DNA from: RYN-230 sp963782185 | GTDB taxonomy: Bacteria > Actinomycetota > Actinomycetes > Streptosporangiales > Streptosporangiaceae | Assembly: GCA_963782185.1 (NCBI GenBank) | Contig: CAWAJB010000020.1 | Coordinates: 248,001 to 312,000 of the forward strand | Reading direction: 5' to 3' | Length of the DNA: 64,000 bases | Part shown: positions 1 to 7,427 of the stretch, one piece after another | Numbering within the stretch: position 1 is the first letter of the stretch | Layout: each line of letters begins with the position of its first letter | Position numbers and translations under genes: made by a program | The notes under the pieces: generated by a model | The model's database searches: none | What the model was told of the DNA's origin: nothing | The model's input: the letters and a program-made list of their open reading frames with translations, nothing else

Positions 1-309
1 GAAATGACCCACACCTACCAGTCCCGGTACGACAACGCGGTCCTGGTCATGACCGCCGGGGTGGACAACGCCCCCGGCGATATCAGTGCCCCGGACCTGA
101 TCAGGCAGCTGCGGACGCTGTACAACCCCAGGCGGCGAGTCGAGATCATCATCATCAAGTTCGGCAACGCCGGTGACTTCAACGCGCTGCAGCGGATCGC
201 CAGCGCCACCGGCGGCCAGGCGTACAACATCACCAACCCGGCGCAGATCAGCAGGGTGTTCTTCAGCGCGATCGCCCGGCGGCTCTGTTCCCCCAACTGC
301 GGGGGCTAG
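1..309 (+). CDS. VWA/substrate-binding domain protein, C-terminal end (partial)
   Basis: The reading frame is open from the first base of the window, so only the last ~102 codons are present. The visible part (hydrophobic strand with VLVMTAGVDN, then a basic region, IIIIKFGNAGDF, and LQRIASATGGQAYNI) is the second half of a von Willebrand factor A fold: a beta strand, a helix, a strand, and the family's typical 'is it a batch of days since..., ATGG.AY' ending seen in actinobacterial extracytoplasmic solute-binding/VWA proteins. The metal-site DxSxS motif would lie upstream and cannot be checked. The gene ends at a TAG and is followed by a hairpin-rich spacer facing a convergent gene. Family assignment is inferred from the fold pattern only. 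Confidence 0.6.
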   Translation, partial: EMTHTYQSRYDNAVLVMTAGVDNAPGDISAPDLIRQLRTLYNPRRRVEIIIIKFGNAGDFNALQRIASATGGQAYNITNPAQISRVFFSAIARRLCSPNCGG

Positions 310-393
310 CAGGCACGACAGGGGCGCCCGAGCCCGGCCAAAAATTTCTTACGGATCGATGACAACCCCCCTGCGGGGCCCCGCGTCTTGTTT

Positions 394-668
394 GTGAGGC
401 CCGACGAGAGCGGGGCGTCGGGCCTCGCGGTACTTCTCCGGAAGGCCGCCGGGCGGCAGGTTTGCCGCCCGGGGATCAGCCGGAGAGCAGGGCGTGGGGT
501 CCGGCCAGAGCGGGGTGCCGGGCCCCACGGTAACCCTTCGGCACGGTCGGCCCGGCGCGAGTTTTCACCGGGCCACTGGCCGGGGACGGGACATGAGGTC
601 CGGCGAGAGCGGGGTGCCGGGCCTCATTTCCTTGTCCGGGCCGGGAACCGGCCCGGACCGGTTCCCGG
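394..668. repeat. Triplicated ~99-bp unit, two hairpins per copy
   Basis: Three related units start at about 394, 493 and 593. The first hairpin of each has arms 396-406/416-426, 494-505/517-528 and 594-604/616-626, around a nearly constant loop core AGAGCGGGG. The arms differ between copies but stay paired (an A-T pair becomes G-C, GAGG/CCTC becomes GGGG/CCCC; two copies use a G-T wobble). The second hairpin of each unit lies at 449-458/463-472, 549-555/568-574 and 641-651/658-668. The array fills the 433-bp gap between two convergent genes, so it could act as a bidirectional terminator or as structured RNA. No coding sequence is convincing here. Confidence 0.75.
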
Positions 669-742
669 CAGGCCAGGTTCAGGGACGGGCCCCATTCACG
701 GCCTGCCCGGACTCGCCGCCCGGCCCTCTTCACGATCCGGGC

Positions 743-1816
743 TCAGACACCCTCGTCGAGCAGCCGGTGCGCCCGCTGGATGAGCGACGGGACCGCCGGC
801 CCCTCCCGCTCGAAGCCCTCGCCGACGGTCTTGTTCTGCAGGAACCTGGCGTGGATGCCCTCGAGCACCACGGCGAGCTTGAAGCAGCCGAAGGCCATGT
901 AGTAGCCCAGGGCGCTCATGTCCCGGCCGGTCGCCGCGGCGTACCGCCCGGCAATCTCAGCACGGGTCATGAACCCCGGCCCGGTGGTGACCTGAGGAGC
1001 CCACTCGACGTCCAGGGAGTTTCCGTCACCCGGCTCCGTCCAGTAGACGAGGGCCAGCCCCAGGTCGGCCAGCGGGTCGCCCAGGGTGGACATCTCCCAG
1101 TCCAGGACGGCCTCGATGGACGGCCGGGCCGTGCCGCCGGCCTCCAGGGCGACCAGCATGTTGTCGAGCCGGTAGTCGCCATGCACCAGGGTGCCGGCCG
1201 AGGCGGACCCGGACCGGCCCGGCAGGTCCGCCGCGAGCCGCCGGGTGAGTTCTTCGTATCCCGGCATCTCCCGGCTGACGGACAGGTCCCACTGCCGCTG
1301 CCAGCGGGCCAGCTGCCGTTCCATGTAGCCCTCGCGGCGCCCGAAGCTGGCCAGACCCGTGGCGCTCAGGTCCACCCCGTGGATCGCGGCGAGCATGTCC
1401 GTGAAGCTCTCGGACAGCTGGCGCGCCTGACCGGGGGTGAGGCGGGCCCCGTCCTCGGCGCTGCGCAGCACCAGCCCCGCCACGTACCCCATCAGGTAGA
1501 ACGGCGCCCCGATCACGTCGGCGTCCGGGCACAGGGCGACCGGGGCGGGCACCGGGACGGCGGTGCCCGCCAGCGCACTGAGCACCCGGTACTCACGGCT
1601 CATGTCGTGCGCGGTCGGCAGCACATGGCCCAGCGGGGGTCGCCGCAGCACCATCCGCGAGGCCTCCTCCGGCTCCAGCAGGTAGGTCAGGTTGGACCGG
1701 CCCCCCGCGATCAGCCGCACCCGGGGCGGCACCCCGCTGGGCGTGATCCCGTTCTCGTGCAGCCACCGGCCGAGCCGCGGAACGTCATCGATCCCGGGGA
1801 CATCGTCATCCGCCAC
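743..1816 (-). CDS. Phosphotransferase family protein (aminoglycoside phosphotransferase fold)
   Basis: About 357 residues. The protein shows the kinase-like APH fold: a nucleotide-binding N-lobe with IAGGRSNLTYLL, a Brenner-type catalytic motif HGDYRLDNMLV, and the metal-binding LDWEMSTLGDP motif with the conserved aspartate. This pattern is typical of the ACAD10/YcbJ-like branch, which sits near acyl-CoA metabolism genes in actinobacteria, not of true resistance enzymes. The substrate is unknown. GTG at 1816 is preferred because AGGAG lies eight bases upstream; a GTG three codons earlier (1825) is also possible. The gene stands alone and converges on the VWA gene across the hairpin array. 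Confidence 0.85.
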   Translation of the reverse strand: MADDDVPGIDDVPRLGRWLHENGITPSGVPPRVRLIAGGRSNLTYLLEPEEASRMVLRRPPLGHVLPTAHDMSREYRVLSALAGTAVPVPAPVALCPDADVIGAPFYLMGYVAGLVLRSAEDGARLTPGQARQLSESFTDMLAAIHGVDLSATGLASFGRREGYMERQLARWQRQWDLSVSREMPGYEELTRRLAADLPGRSGSASAGTLVHGDYRLDNMLVALEAGGTARPSIEAVLDWEMSTLGDPLADLGLALVYWTEPGDGNSLDVEWAPQVTTGPGFMTRAEIAGRYAAATGRDMSALGYYMAFGCFKLAVVLEGIHARFLQNKTVGEGFEREGPAVPSLIQRAHRLLDEGV

Positions 1817-1956
1817 AGCCCTCACTCCTGTCCCGCGTTGGCGCCGGGGGCCGCCCGCCTGTGCTGGGCACGGGCTCTGGACTATTGGGCTGCCCTGGCG
1901 TAGGTACTAAAGGGAGCCAGATCGCACATAGGTCCAGATCCCTCGGAAGGATCGTA

Positions 1957-2985
1957 GTGACTGACGCGTGGATGCCGGGGGCCAGGAGACTCTCTGCGGC
2001 CGCCGATGGCGGTTGTCTGAAGGGCGGCGCCCCGCGGGCGGTCTGGCTGGTGCTGCACGCCGACCCCATGACGGTGTCGGCCCAGGCCGCGGCGGAGCAC
2101 CTCATCGAACTGGGCCGTCCCTCGCATCTGGTGTGGAATCCGCTCTCGGGCGACGTCGCCCAGCTCATTCCGGTGGTCCGGGCCGGGCGGGCACTCGGCT
2201 GGGACAGCGGACCGCACTGGGGGCCCGGGCCCACAGGCCTGGGCGGGGGTCCGGGTCCCGGGATGGGACAGCCGGGCTGGCGCGCAGGATCAGGCCGGGC
2301 GGAGGCCCCCGATCATGCGCCAGGGTCCGGCTCAGAGCGCCTGTGGGCCGGGGACAGTGACTGGCACCAGCAGAACCGCTGGGCGAGCGGCCACGAGTGG
2401 GCACAGGAGGCCGACTGGGATGAGGACCCGGACCGGACCGCGAACATCACCTGGACGCATGGGGCCGACTGGGCGCCGGACGTCGGCTGGACCCACGGCC
2501 GCGGCCTCCGCCAGCAGGCCGCGGCCGCAACCCGGCTTCCGCTGGAGCCGATCGCGCCGCCCGCGCGGGACGGTCTCGCCGGGGTCAATACCGAGGGCCG
2601 GGCCTGCGTGCAGATCGGCGTGATCGGCCACGCGTGGGCACCGTTCACCGACGGCCCGCTGGTGCGCGTGCGTGAGATCGTCAGCTGGCTTGACTCATGG
2701 CACGTGACGCGCTGCTGGCCCTCCGGGCGCCCCTTGCCCGTCCCGGGTTCGGTTCGGCCCGGGCACCAGCGCCGCAGGAACTGGGCCTGCGGCGGGCACT
2801 TCGGTGCCTCCCAGGTACCCGGCTGCAGGGGGGCCGGGCCGGGCGCCATCGACGTTGACCAGCTGACCGGCTCCCTCAGCTGTCAGCACAGGGGGCCGCC
2901 GGCGTGCGGGCCGGGCAGTCCGGCCAGGATCCGCGCGATGACCTGGCAGCCCCGGCTGACCCCGGCCAGGTCGGCCGCGCCGTAG
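1957..2985 (+). CDS. Amidase-like protein with tryptophan-rich insertion
   Basis: A GTG start at 1957 has GGAAGG six bases upstream, giving 342 residues. The N-terminal third (WLVLHADPMTV, then PSHLVWN and VAQLIPVVRAG) and a later block (VQIGVIGHAWAPF) resemble the two halves of an N-acetylmuramoyl-L-alanine amidase/PGRP fold, but the zinc ligands are not clear and catalytic activity is doubtful. Between them lies a ~100-residue Gly/Pro/Trp-rich insert with Trp every 5-9 residues. The last ~35 residues are read antisense through a truncated MocR gene on the other strand, so the natural C-terminus may have been lost. No signal peptide is visible. Function is unknown; the amidase relation is a tentative inference. 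Confidence 0.6.
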   Translation: MTDAWMPGARRLSAAADGGCLKGGAPRAVWLVLHADPMTVSAQAAAEHLIELGRPSHLVWNPLSGDVAQLIPVVRAGRALGWDSGPHWGPGPTGLGGGPGPGMGQPGWRAGSGRAEAPDHAPGSGSERLWAGDSDWHQQNRWASGHEWAQEADWDEDPDRTANITWTHGADWAPDVGWTHGRGLRQQAAAATRLPLEPIAPPARDGLAGVNTEGRACVQIGVIGHAWAPFTDGPLVRVREIVSWLDSWHVTRCWPSGRPLPVPGSVRPGHQRRRNWACGGHFGASQVPGCRGAGPGAIDVDQLTGSLSCQHRGPPACGPGSPARIRAMTWQPRLTPARSAAP

Positions 2986-3190
2986 CCGAGCACCAGACCC
3001 CCCCGGGTCGGCGGCCCGGCGAAGTAGCGGTCGAGCGTGGCGACCTCGACGCCGCGCTCCCGGGCGGCCGCTGCCACCGCCACGGCCGTGCCGGGCGGTA
3101 GCTCCAGGAACATGTGCATCCCGGCGGTGTCGCCGGTGAGCCCCCCGAGGGCCGCAGTCGACGGTCCACTTCCTCGGTACCGTAGTCCAT
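2883..3190 (-). pseudogene. MocR/PdxR-type PLP-dependent regulator, C-terminal remnant
   Basis: The minus strand encodes only the end of an aminotransferase-fold MocR regulator: GMHMFLELPPGTAVAVAAAA, then GVEVATLDRYFAGPP and GLVLGYGAADL, which match the last ~80 residues of the family. The frame stays open upstream to 3190, but the GntR DNA-binding domain, the PLP lysine and most of the aminotransferase domain are absent. The remnant abuts the start of the divergent FMN-binding split-barrel gene. MocR regulators often sit divergently beside pyridoxamine-phosphate-oxidase-like genes, so this looks like a decayed partner pair. It overlaps the end of the upstream plus-strand gene by about 100 bp. 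Confidence 0.75.
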
Positions 3191-3191
3191 C

Positions 3192-3938
3192 ATGAGCGCT
3201 GAGACTCCGCTACCCACCGCGGACCTGTCCGCCACACCGCGGACCACCCTGCACCGGCACCAGGAGCGCGGCCGGAGCGGCCGCGGGGACCTGTACGCGG
3301 TGCTCGACGCCGGCCTGATCTGCCATCTGGGCGTGACCATCGACGGCGTCCCGGTCGTGCTGCCAACCGCGTACGGCCGTGACGGTGACCGCCTCTACCT
3401 GCACGGCTCGTCCGCCAACCGCAGCCTGCTGGCCGCCGACGGCCAGGAGGTCTGCGTCACGGTCACGCTCCTCGACGGGATCGTCTGCGCCCGGGCAGTC
3501 TTCAGCCACTCGATGAACTACCGGTGCGCGGTGGTGTTCGGGACGGCCCGGCTGGTCCGGGACCCCGATGAGCGGATGAACGGGCTGCGGGTCATCACCG
3601 AGCAACTGGTGCCCGGCCGGTGGGAGGCCGCGAGGCCGCCGTCCCGCAAGGAACTGGCCGCGACCGCGGTCCTGGAGGTCCCGCTCGCCGAGGCGTCGGT
3701 GAAGGTCCGGAGCGGGCCCCCTGCCGACGACCCGGCCGACCATGGGCTAGACGTCTGGGCAGGGGTCCTGCCTGCGGTCCTCACGTTCGGTGAGCAGCAG
3801 CCCGACCCCACGCTCGCCCCGGGCATCGGCGTGCCGGAGCACATCCGGGCGCTCGCAGGACGGCCTCACGGCGCTGACCTGGCGGGGGACCTGGGGCGAG
3901 GGACCGTCGCCGAGGCTCTAGTCTTGGGGGATGACTGA
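3192..3938 (+). CDS. Pyridoxamine 5'-phosphate oxidase family protein (FMN split barrel)
   Basis: 248 residues. The sequence LDAGLICHLGVTIDGVPVVL followed by RLYLHGSSANRSL is the hallmark of the flavin-nucleotide-binding PNPOx-like split barrel; the second half carries conserved HSMNYRCAVVFG and PSRKELAATAVLEV blocks. Members bind FMN, F420 or heme and reduce or bind varied ligands; the true substrate cannot be told here. No Shine-Dalgarno sequence precedes the ATG, so translation may be leaderless. The 3' end overlaps orn by 8 bp, suggesting co-translation. The missing regulatory partner is the MocR remnant directly upstream on the other strand. Confidence 0.85.
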   Translation: MSAETPLPTADLSATPRTTLHRHQERGRSGRGDLYAVLDAGLICHLGVTIDGVPVVLPTAYGRDGDRLYLHGSSANRSLLAADGQEVCVTVTLLDGIVCARAVFSHSMNYRCAVVFGTARLVRDPDERMNGLRVITEQLVPGRWEAARPPSRKELAATAVLEVPLAEASVKVRSGPPADDPADHGLDVWAGVLPAVLTFGEQQPDPTLAPGIGVPEHIRALAGRPHGADLAGDLGRGTVAEALVLGDD

Positions 3939-4602
3939 CCGGCTCGTCTGGATCGACTGCGAGATGACCGGGCTTGACCTCGCCCGCGACGCCCTTATCG
4001 AGATTGCCTGCTTGGTTACGGACGGTAACCTAACCGTGCTCGACGAGGGGGTGGATCTCGTCGTCAAGCCTCCCGCCGAGGCGGTGGACGGGATGCTCCC
4101 CATTGTCCGCGACATGCACACCACCTCGGGCCTGATCGGCGAGCTGGCGTCCGGGGTCACCCTGGCCGAAGCTCAGGAGCAGGTGCTGCGGTACGTGCGC
4201 AGCCACATCCCGGATGCGCGGAAGGTGCCGCTGTGCGGCAACTCCATCGCCACCGATCGCGCCTTCCTGGCCCGTGACATGCCCGAACTGGACGCGTTCC
4301 TGCACTACCGGATGGTGGACGTGTCGAGCATCAAGGAGCTCGCCCGCCGCTGGTACCCGCGGACGTACTTCGCCAGCCCGCCCAAACATGGCGGGCACCG
4401 GGCGCTGGCCGACATCCGGGAGAGCATCCAGGAGCTGCGCTACTACCGCGAAGCGGTCTTCGTCCCCCAGCCGGGACCGGACTCAGCCACGGCACGGGAG
4501 ATCGCCAGCCACTACGGCGTCGCCCCAGCGGGCCGCGCGGCCCTCGGCGCGGACGGCGCGGACGCCGAGGACGGGCCGTCCGCCGGTCCCCCGGGCGCCT
4601 GA
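3931..4602 (+). CDS. orn: Oligoribonuclease
   Basis: 223 residues, slightly longer than the usual ~200 because of an Ala/Gly/Pro-rich tail. Orn is a 3'-5' exoribonuclease that degrades di- to pentanucleotides in the cytoplasm, finishing mRNA decay and clearing linear c-di-nucleotide products. The DEDDh exonuclease motifs are all present: WIDCEMTGLD near residue 9 (Asp, Glu), CGNSIATDRAFL with the second Asp, and GGHRALADI with the catalytic His and last Asp. The start overlaps the previous gene by 8 bp. A tRNA-His gene follows 73 bp downstream, a common actinobacterial arrangement. Confidence 0.97.
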   Translation: MTDRLVWIDCEMTGLDLARDALIEIACLVTDGNLTVLDEGVDLVVKPPAEAVDGMLPIVRDMHTTSGLIGELASGVTLAEAQEQVLRYVRSHIPDARKVPLCGNSIATDRAFLARDMPELDAFLHYRMVDVSSIKELARRWYPRTYFASPPKHGGHRALADIRESIQELRYYREAVFVPQPGPDSATAREIASHYGVAPAGRAALGADGADAEDGPSAGPPGA

Positions 4603-4675
4603 TCCGTGACTGCTCCGGGTATCCGGTTCGGACTTCTACTCCGGCGCCGCTATGCTTCATGCAGCCGTCGGCCAT

Positions 4676-4753
4676 GGTGGGCGTAGCTCAGTTGGTTAGA
4701 GCGCCAGGTTGTGGTCCTGGATGTCGTGGGTTCGAATCCCATCGCTCACCCCA
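4676..4753 (+). tRNA. tRNA-His (GTG anticodon)
   Basis: A full cloverleaf is visible: acceptor stem 4677-4683 paired with 4743-4749 (one G-T pair), D-arm GCTCAGTTGGTTAGAGC, anticodon GTG at 4711-4713, T-arm with GGTTCGAATCC, and encoded CCA at 4751-4753. The extra G at 4676 opposite C at 4750 is the G-1:C73 identity pair unique to tRNA-His. Confidence 0.97.
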
Positions 4754-4766
4754 CTGAAGTACCAGC

Positions 4767-4802
4767 CGGAAGGCCCGGCCCGCAGCAGGGCCGGGCCTTC
4801 CG
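4767..4802 (+). terminator. Strong hairpin terminator after tRNA-His
   Basis: A perfect 15-bp GC-rich stem (4767-4781 with 4788-4802) closes a 6-base GCAGCA loop, 13 bases after the tRNA end. There is no T-run, as is usual for actinobacterial intrinsic terminators. Confidence 0.85.
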
Positions 4803-4873
4803 CCTTGGCCGGCCCCGGCACGCGGGCACATCGGCGCGCAAGCACCGGGGCGTACCGGACCTGGGAGGTGCCC

Positions 4874-5700
4874 ATGGCGTCCCTGAGCGACCTGACCCGC
4901 CAGTGGCGGGACGACCTGGCCGGCTGGGCCATCCCGGAGAGCATCACCTCGGCCGTGACCGAGTCGCCGTGGGTACTGCCCAGGGACGTGTTCGCCCGCC
5001 GCGCGGACCGGCTCCGCCAGGCGCCGGCCGGAGCCTCGTATGACCGCGAACGGGCCGCGCTCGACCCGCCGGGGAGCGTGCTCGACGTGGGCGCGGGGCC
5101 GGCGCGGCCTGCCTGCCGCTGGCCAGCCGCACCACCGCGCTGACCGCGGTGGACTCCGACGACGGGATGCTCGCGCGGCTGGCCGACCGGGCCCGCGCGG
5201 CCGGCCTGGAGGCCCGGCTGCTGCCCGGCCGGTGGCCCGATGCAGCCGATGAGGCCGGCCCCGCCGACCTGGTCACCTGCCACCACGTGCTGTACAACGT
5301 GCCGGACCTGGTCCCGTTCATCGAGGCGCTCTCCCGGCACGCCCGCCGGCAGGTGGTCGTGGAACTCACCGCGGAGCATCCGCTGATGACCCTCAACCCG
5401 CTGTGGCTGCTCTTCCACGGTCTCCAGCGGCCCGAAGGGCCGACCGCCACCGACGTCCTGGCCATCCTGGACGCGATGGGCCTGCGGGCAGGGCACACTG
5501 AATGGAATCGTCCGGCCCAGGCCGATTATGCGACAGGGAGTGAGCTGGTGGACACCACCAGGCGCCGGCTATGCCTGCCACCCGAGCGCGCCAGCGACGT
5601 GGAAGCGGCGCTCCGCGCGGCGGGCCACCTCAGCCAGCCTCCCGACCTCGGCACGTCCGGACGGTCAGTGGTGACGATCTGGTGGGAGGGTTCCGCGTGA
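4874..5700 (+). pseudogene. SAM-dependent methyltransferase, frameshifted
   Basis: The ATG at 4874 has GGGAGG six bases upstream. The first part reads MASLSDLTRQWRDDL to VLDVGAG (SAM-binding motif I), then the frame closes. The continuation lies in another frame: GAACLPLASRTTALTAVDSD, DLVTCHHVLYNV and VVVELTAEHP, typical class I methyltransferase motifs. Adding one G to the GGGG run at 5095-5098 restores a continuous VLDVGAGAGAACLPL reading, so a single-base deletion explains it. It may be a real mutation or an assembly error in a homopolymer. The final TGA overlaps the GTG start of the LCP gene. The methyl acceptor is unknown. Confidence 0.85.
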
Positions 5701-6950
5701 GCGACAGGTCAGACGACTGGTTCCGCGATCCCGCGCCGCGGCCATCCGGGCGGGGCGGTTCGGGGTACCCGGGCGCCAGTGAGCCATCCGACAGCCTGCT
5801 CGGCGGGAACCGGGCCTCCGTCTGGGAGTCCGGCGGCCAGCAGCCCGGCGGGTCCGGCTACCGCCCTCCCGGCGGCTGGCCCGAGCAGCCGCCGACCCGC
5901 GGCGGGCGCCCCCCGCAGTCCCAGGGCGGCCGGCCACGGAGTTCCGGCAGCGGGTACAGCGGCGGCGGTTCCCCCGGCCGGGGCCGCCGGCGGCTGCGCC
6001 CGCGCCGGATCCTGGCCATCATCGCGCTGATCGTCGTCGTCGTCCTGCTGCTCACCGGGGTCATGTACTTCTACCTGAACTCCAAGCTGACCCGGGCCAA
6101 CGTGCTGGTCGACTACGCAGGCCGCCCGGCCGCCTCGGACGGGCAGAACTGGCTCATCACCGGGTCCGACAGCCGCCAGGGGCTGACCCGCAAGCAGGAA
6201 CGCCAGCTGGCCACCGGGCGGGGCATCGGCGGCCACCGCTCGGACACGGTCCTGCTGCTGCACATCCCGTCCAGCGGCCCGTCCGTGCTGGTCAGCCTGC
6301 CCCGTGACTCCTATGTGCCGATCCCCGGGTTCGGCATGAACAAGCTGAACGCCGCCTACTCCTTCGGCGGCCCCAAGCTGCTGGCCACGACCGTGCAGAA
6401 CGTCACCGGGCTGCGGATCGACCACTACATGGGGATCGGCTTCGGCGGCCTGGTCAACGTGGTCAACGCCGTCGGCGGGGTGCGCATGTGCATCCCCCAG
6501 AACCTCAACGACCCGGCGGCCGGCCTGCACCTCGCGAAGGGCTGCCAGAACCTCGACGGCGCGCAGGCCCTGGGCTTCGTCCGGACCCGGCACCTGTTCG
6601 CCACCCAGGACCTGCAGCGGGAGCAGAACCAGCGGGCATTCATCAAGGCGCTGCTGAGCAAGATGACCAGCCCGGGCACCCTGGTCAACCCGTTCGCGAC
6701 CGTGCCCGCCGCGTTCGGCGCGGTGGACTCGCTCACCGTGGACAAGGGCACCCAGCTCTACCAGCTGATCCAGGTCGCGTTCGCGCTGCGGCACCCGGAG
6801 ACCACCACGGTGCCCATCGGCGCCTCGGAGACGCTGGCCGTGGGCGACGTGCTGATCTGGAATCACACCGAGGCGCTGCGCATGTTCGACGCGATGAAGA
6901 ACGGCCAGCCGGTTCCCAAGAGCCTGATCACCGGCTCGAAGGTCGGCTGA
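5697..6950 (+). CDS. LytR-CpsA-Psr (LCP) family cell-wall polymer ligase
   Basis: A GTG at 5697 with GGGAGGG upstream gives 417 residues. Order: a ~90-residue Gly/Pro/Ser-rich cytoplasmic tail, an Arg-rich stop, one membrane helix (ILAIIALIVVVVLLLTGVMY), then the extracytoplasmic LCP domain with NWLITGSDSRQGL, HRSDTVLLLHI, LVSLPRDSYVPI, NKLNAAYSFGG and GFVRTRH. The Asp and Arg residues that bind the polyprenyl-pyrophosphate head group are conserved. LCP proteins transfer teichoic acid, arabinogalactan or capsule polymers to peptidoglycan. It overlaps the methyltransferase stop and is probably co-transcribed with it. The C-terminal LytR_C domain is absent. Confidence 0.93.
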   Translation: MSDRSDDWFRDPAPRPSGRGGSGYPGASEPSDSLLGGNRASVWESGGQQPGGSGYRPPGGWPEQPPTRGGRPPQSQGGRPRSSGSGYSGGGSPGRGRRRLRPRRILAIIALIVVVVLLLTGVMYFYLNSKLTRANVLVDYAGRPAASDGQNWLITGSDSRQGLTRKQERQLATGRGIGGHRSDTVLLLHIPSSGPSVLVSLPRDSYVPIPGFGMNKLNAAYSFGGPKLLATTVQNVTGLRIDHYMGIGFGGLVNVVNAVGGVRMCIPQNLNDPAAGLHLAKGCQNLDGAQALGFVRTRHLFATQDLQREQNQRAFIKALLSKMTSPGTLVNPFATVPAAFGAVDSLTVDKGTQLYQLIQVAFALRHPETTTVPIGASETLAVGDVLIWNHTEALRMFDAMKNGQPVPKSLITGSKVG

Positions 6951-7108
6951 TCAGCCCGGCCGGCCGCCTGCCCCCGTGGTGCGGCGGTCACGGTACACGC
7001 GGGGCAATGGTGTGCAAGTTGTCCAGATAAGAACCCTTGCGCTACGAGTGGCCGCCTCCATACCATGCCTCGCAACCCGTACCAATGGTCGCGTGGCCCG
7101 GAGGTTCC

Positions 7109-7336
7109 ATGAGGATCGGCAGCATCCCCAGCGTGGCCCGCCCGCTTGGCCTGTCCCCGCGCGAAGCCGAGATCATGACGCTCATCGCCGAGGGGCATTC
7201 CAACCGTGAGATCGCGGCCCAGCTAGTGCTGGCCGAGAAGACCGTGAAGAATCACGTGAACCGCATCTACGCCAAGCTGGGGGCTCAGTCCCGGGCAGCG
7301 GCGATCACCCGCTGGGGCGACCGGGACGCGACCTGA
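7109..7336 (+). CDS. Small LuxR-type HTH protein
   Basis: 75 residues from the ATG at 7109, which has GGAGG four bases upstream; earlier in-frame ATGs at 7037 and 7085 lack a ribosome site. Nearly the whole protein is one GerE/LuxR helix-turn-helix: LGLSPREAEIMTLIAEGHSN, REIAAQLVLAEKTVKNHVNR and IYAKLGAQSRAAAI. There is no receiver or sensory domain, so it is a stand-alone DNA-binding module of the kind abundant in actinobacteria. It ends inside the direct-repeat region upstream of the response-regulator gene. Its targets are unknown. Confidence 0.85.
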   Translation: MRIGSIPSVARPLGLSPREAEIMTLIAEGHSNREIAAQLVLAEKTVKNHVNRIYAKLGAQSRAAAITRWGDRDAT

Positions 7337-7406
7337 GAATGAGCTGAGATTTCGCCTGATAATCAGGCCAGACCCAGGCCACCTTCAGGAAACGCTCAGG
7401 TTCAGG
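7333..7406 (+). promoter_or_regulatory. Direct-repeat operator region of the two-component operon
   Basis: CTGAG occurs at 7333-7337 and 7344-7348, one helical turn (11 bp) apart. TTCAGG at 7384-7389 and CTCAGG at 7395-7400 are again 11 bp apart, followed by TTCAGG at 7401-7406. The first pair is the inverse of the second. OmpR-type regulators such as MprA bind 11-bp-spaced direct repeats of this sort, so autoregulation is likely. This is inferred from pattern only. Confidence 0.55.
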
Positions 7407-7427
7407 TTGGACAATAAGGCCATGACC

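Noticed and set aside
394..668. Hairpin array as a CRISPR array
   Set aside because: The units vary in the stems and between them lies a second hairpin, not unique spacers; no cas genes are near.
494..1903. 469-codon open frame on the plus strand
   Set aside because: It lies antisense to the phosphotransferase gene, whose motifs (HGDYRLDN, LDWEMSTLGDP) are clear. The antisense product is Arg/Gly/Pro-rich without any family resemblance, a usual shadow in GC-rich DNA.
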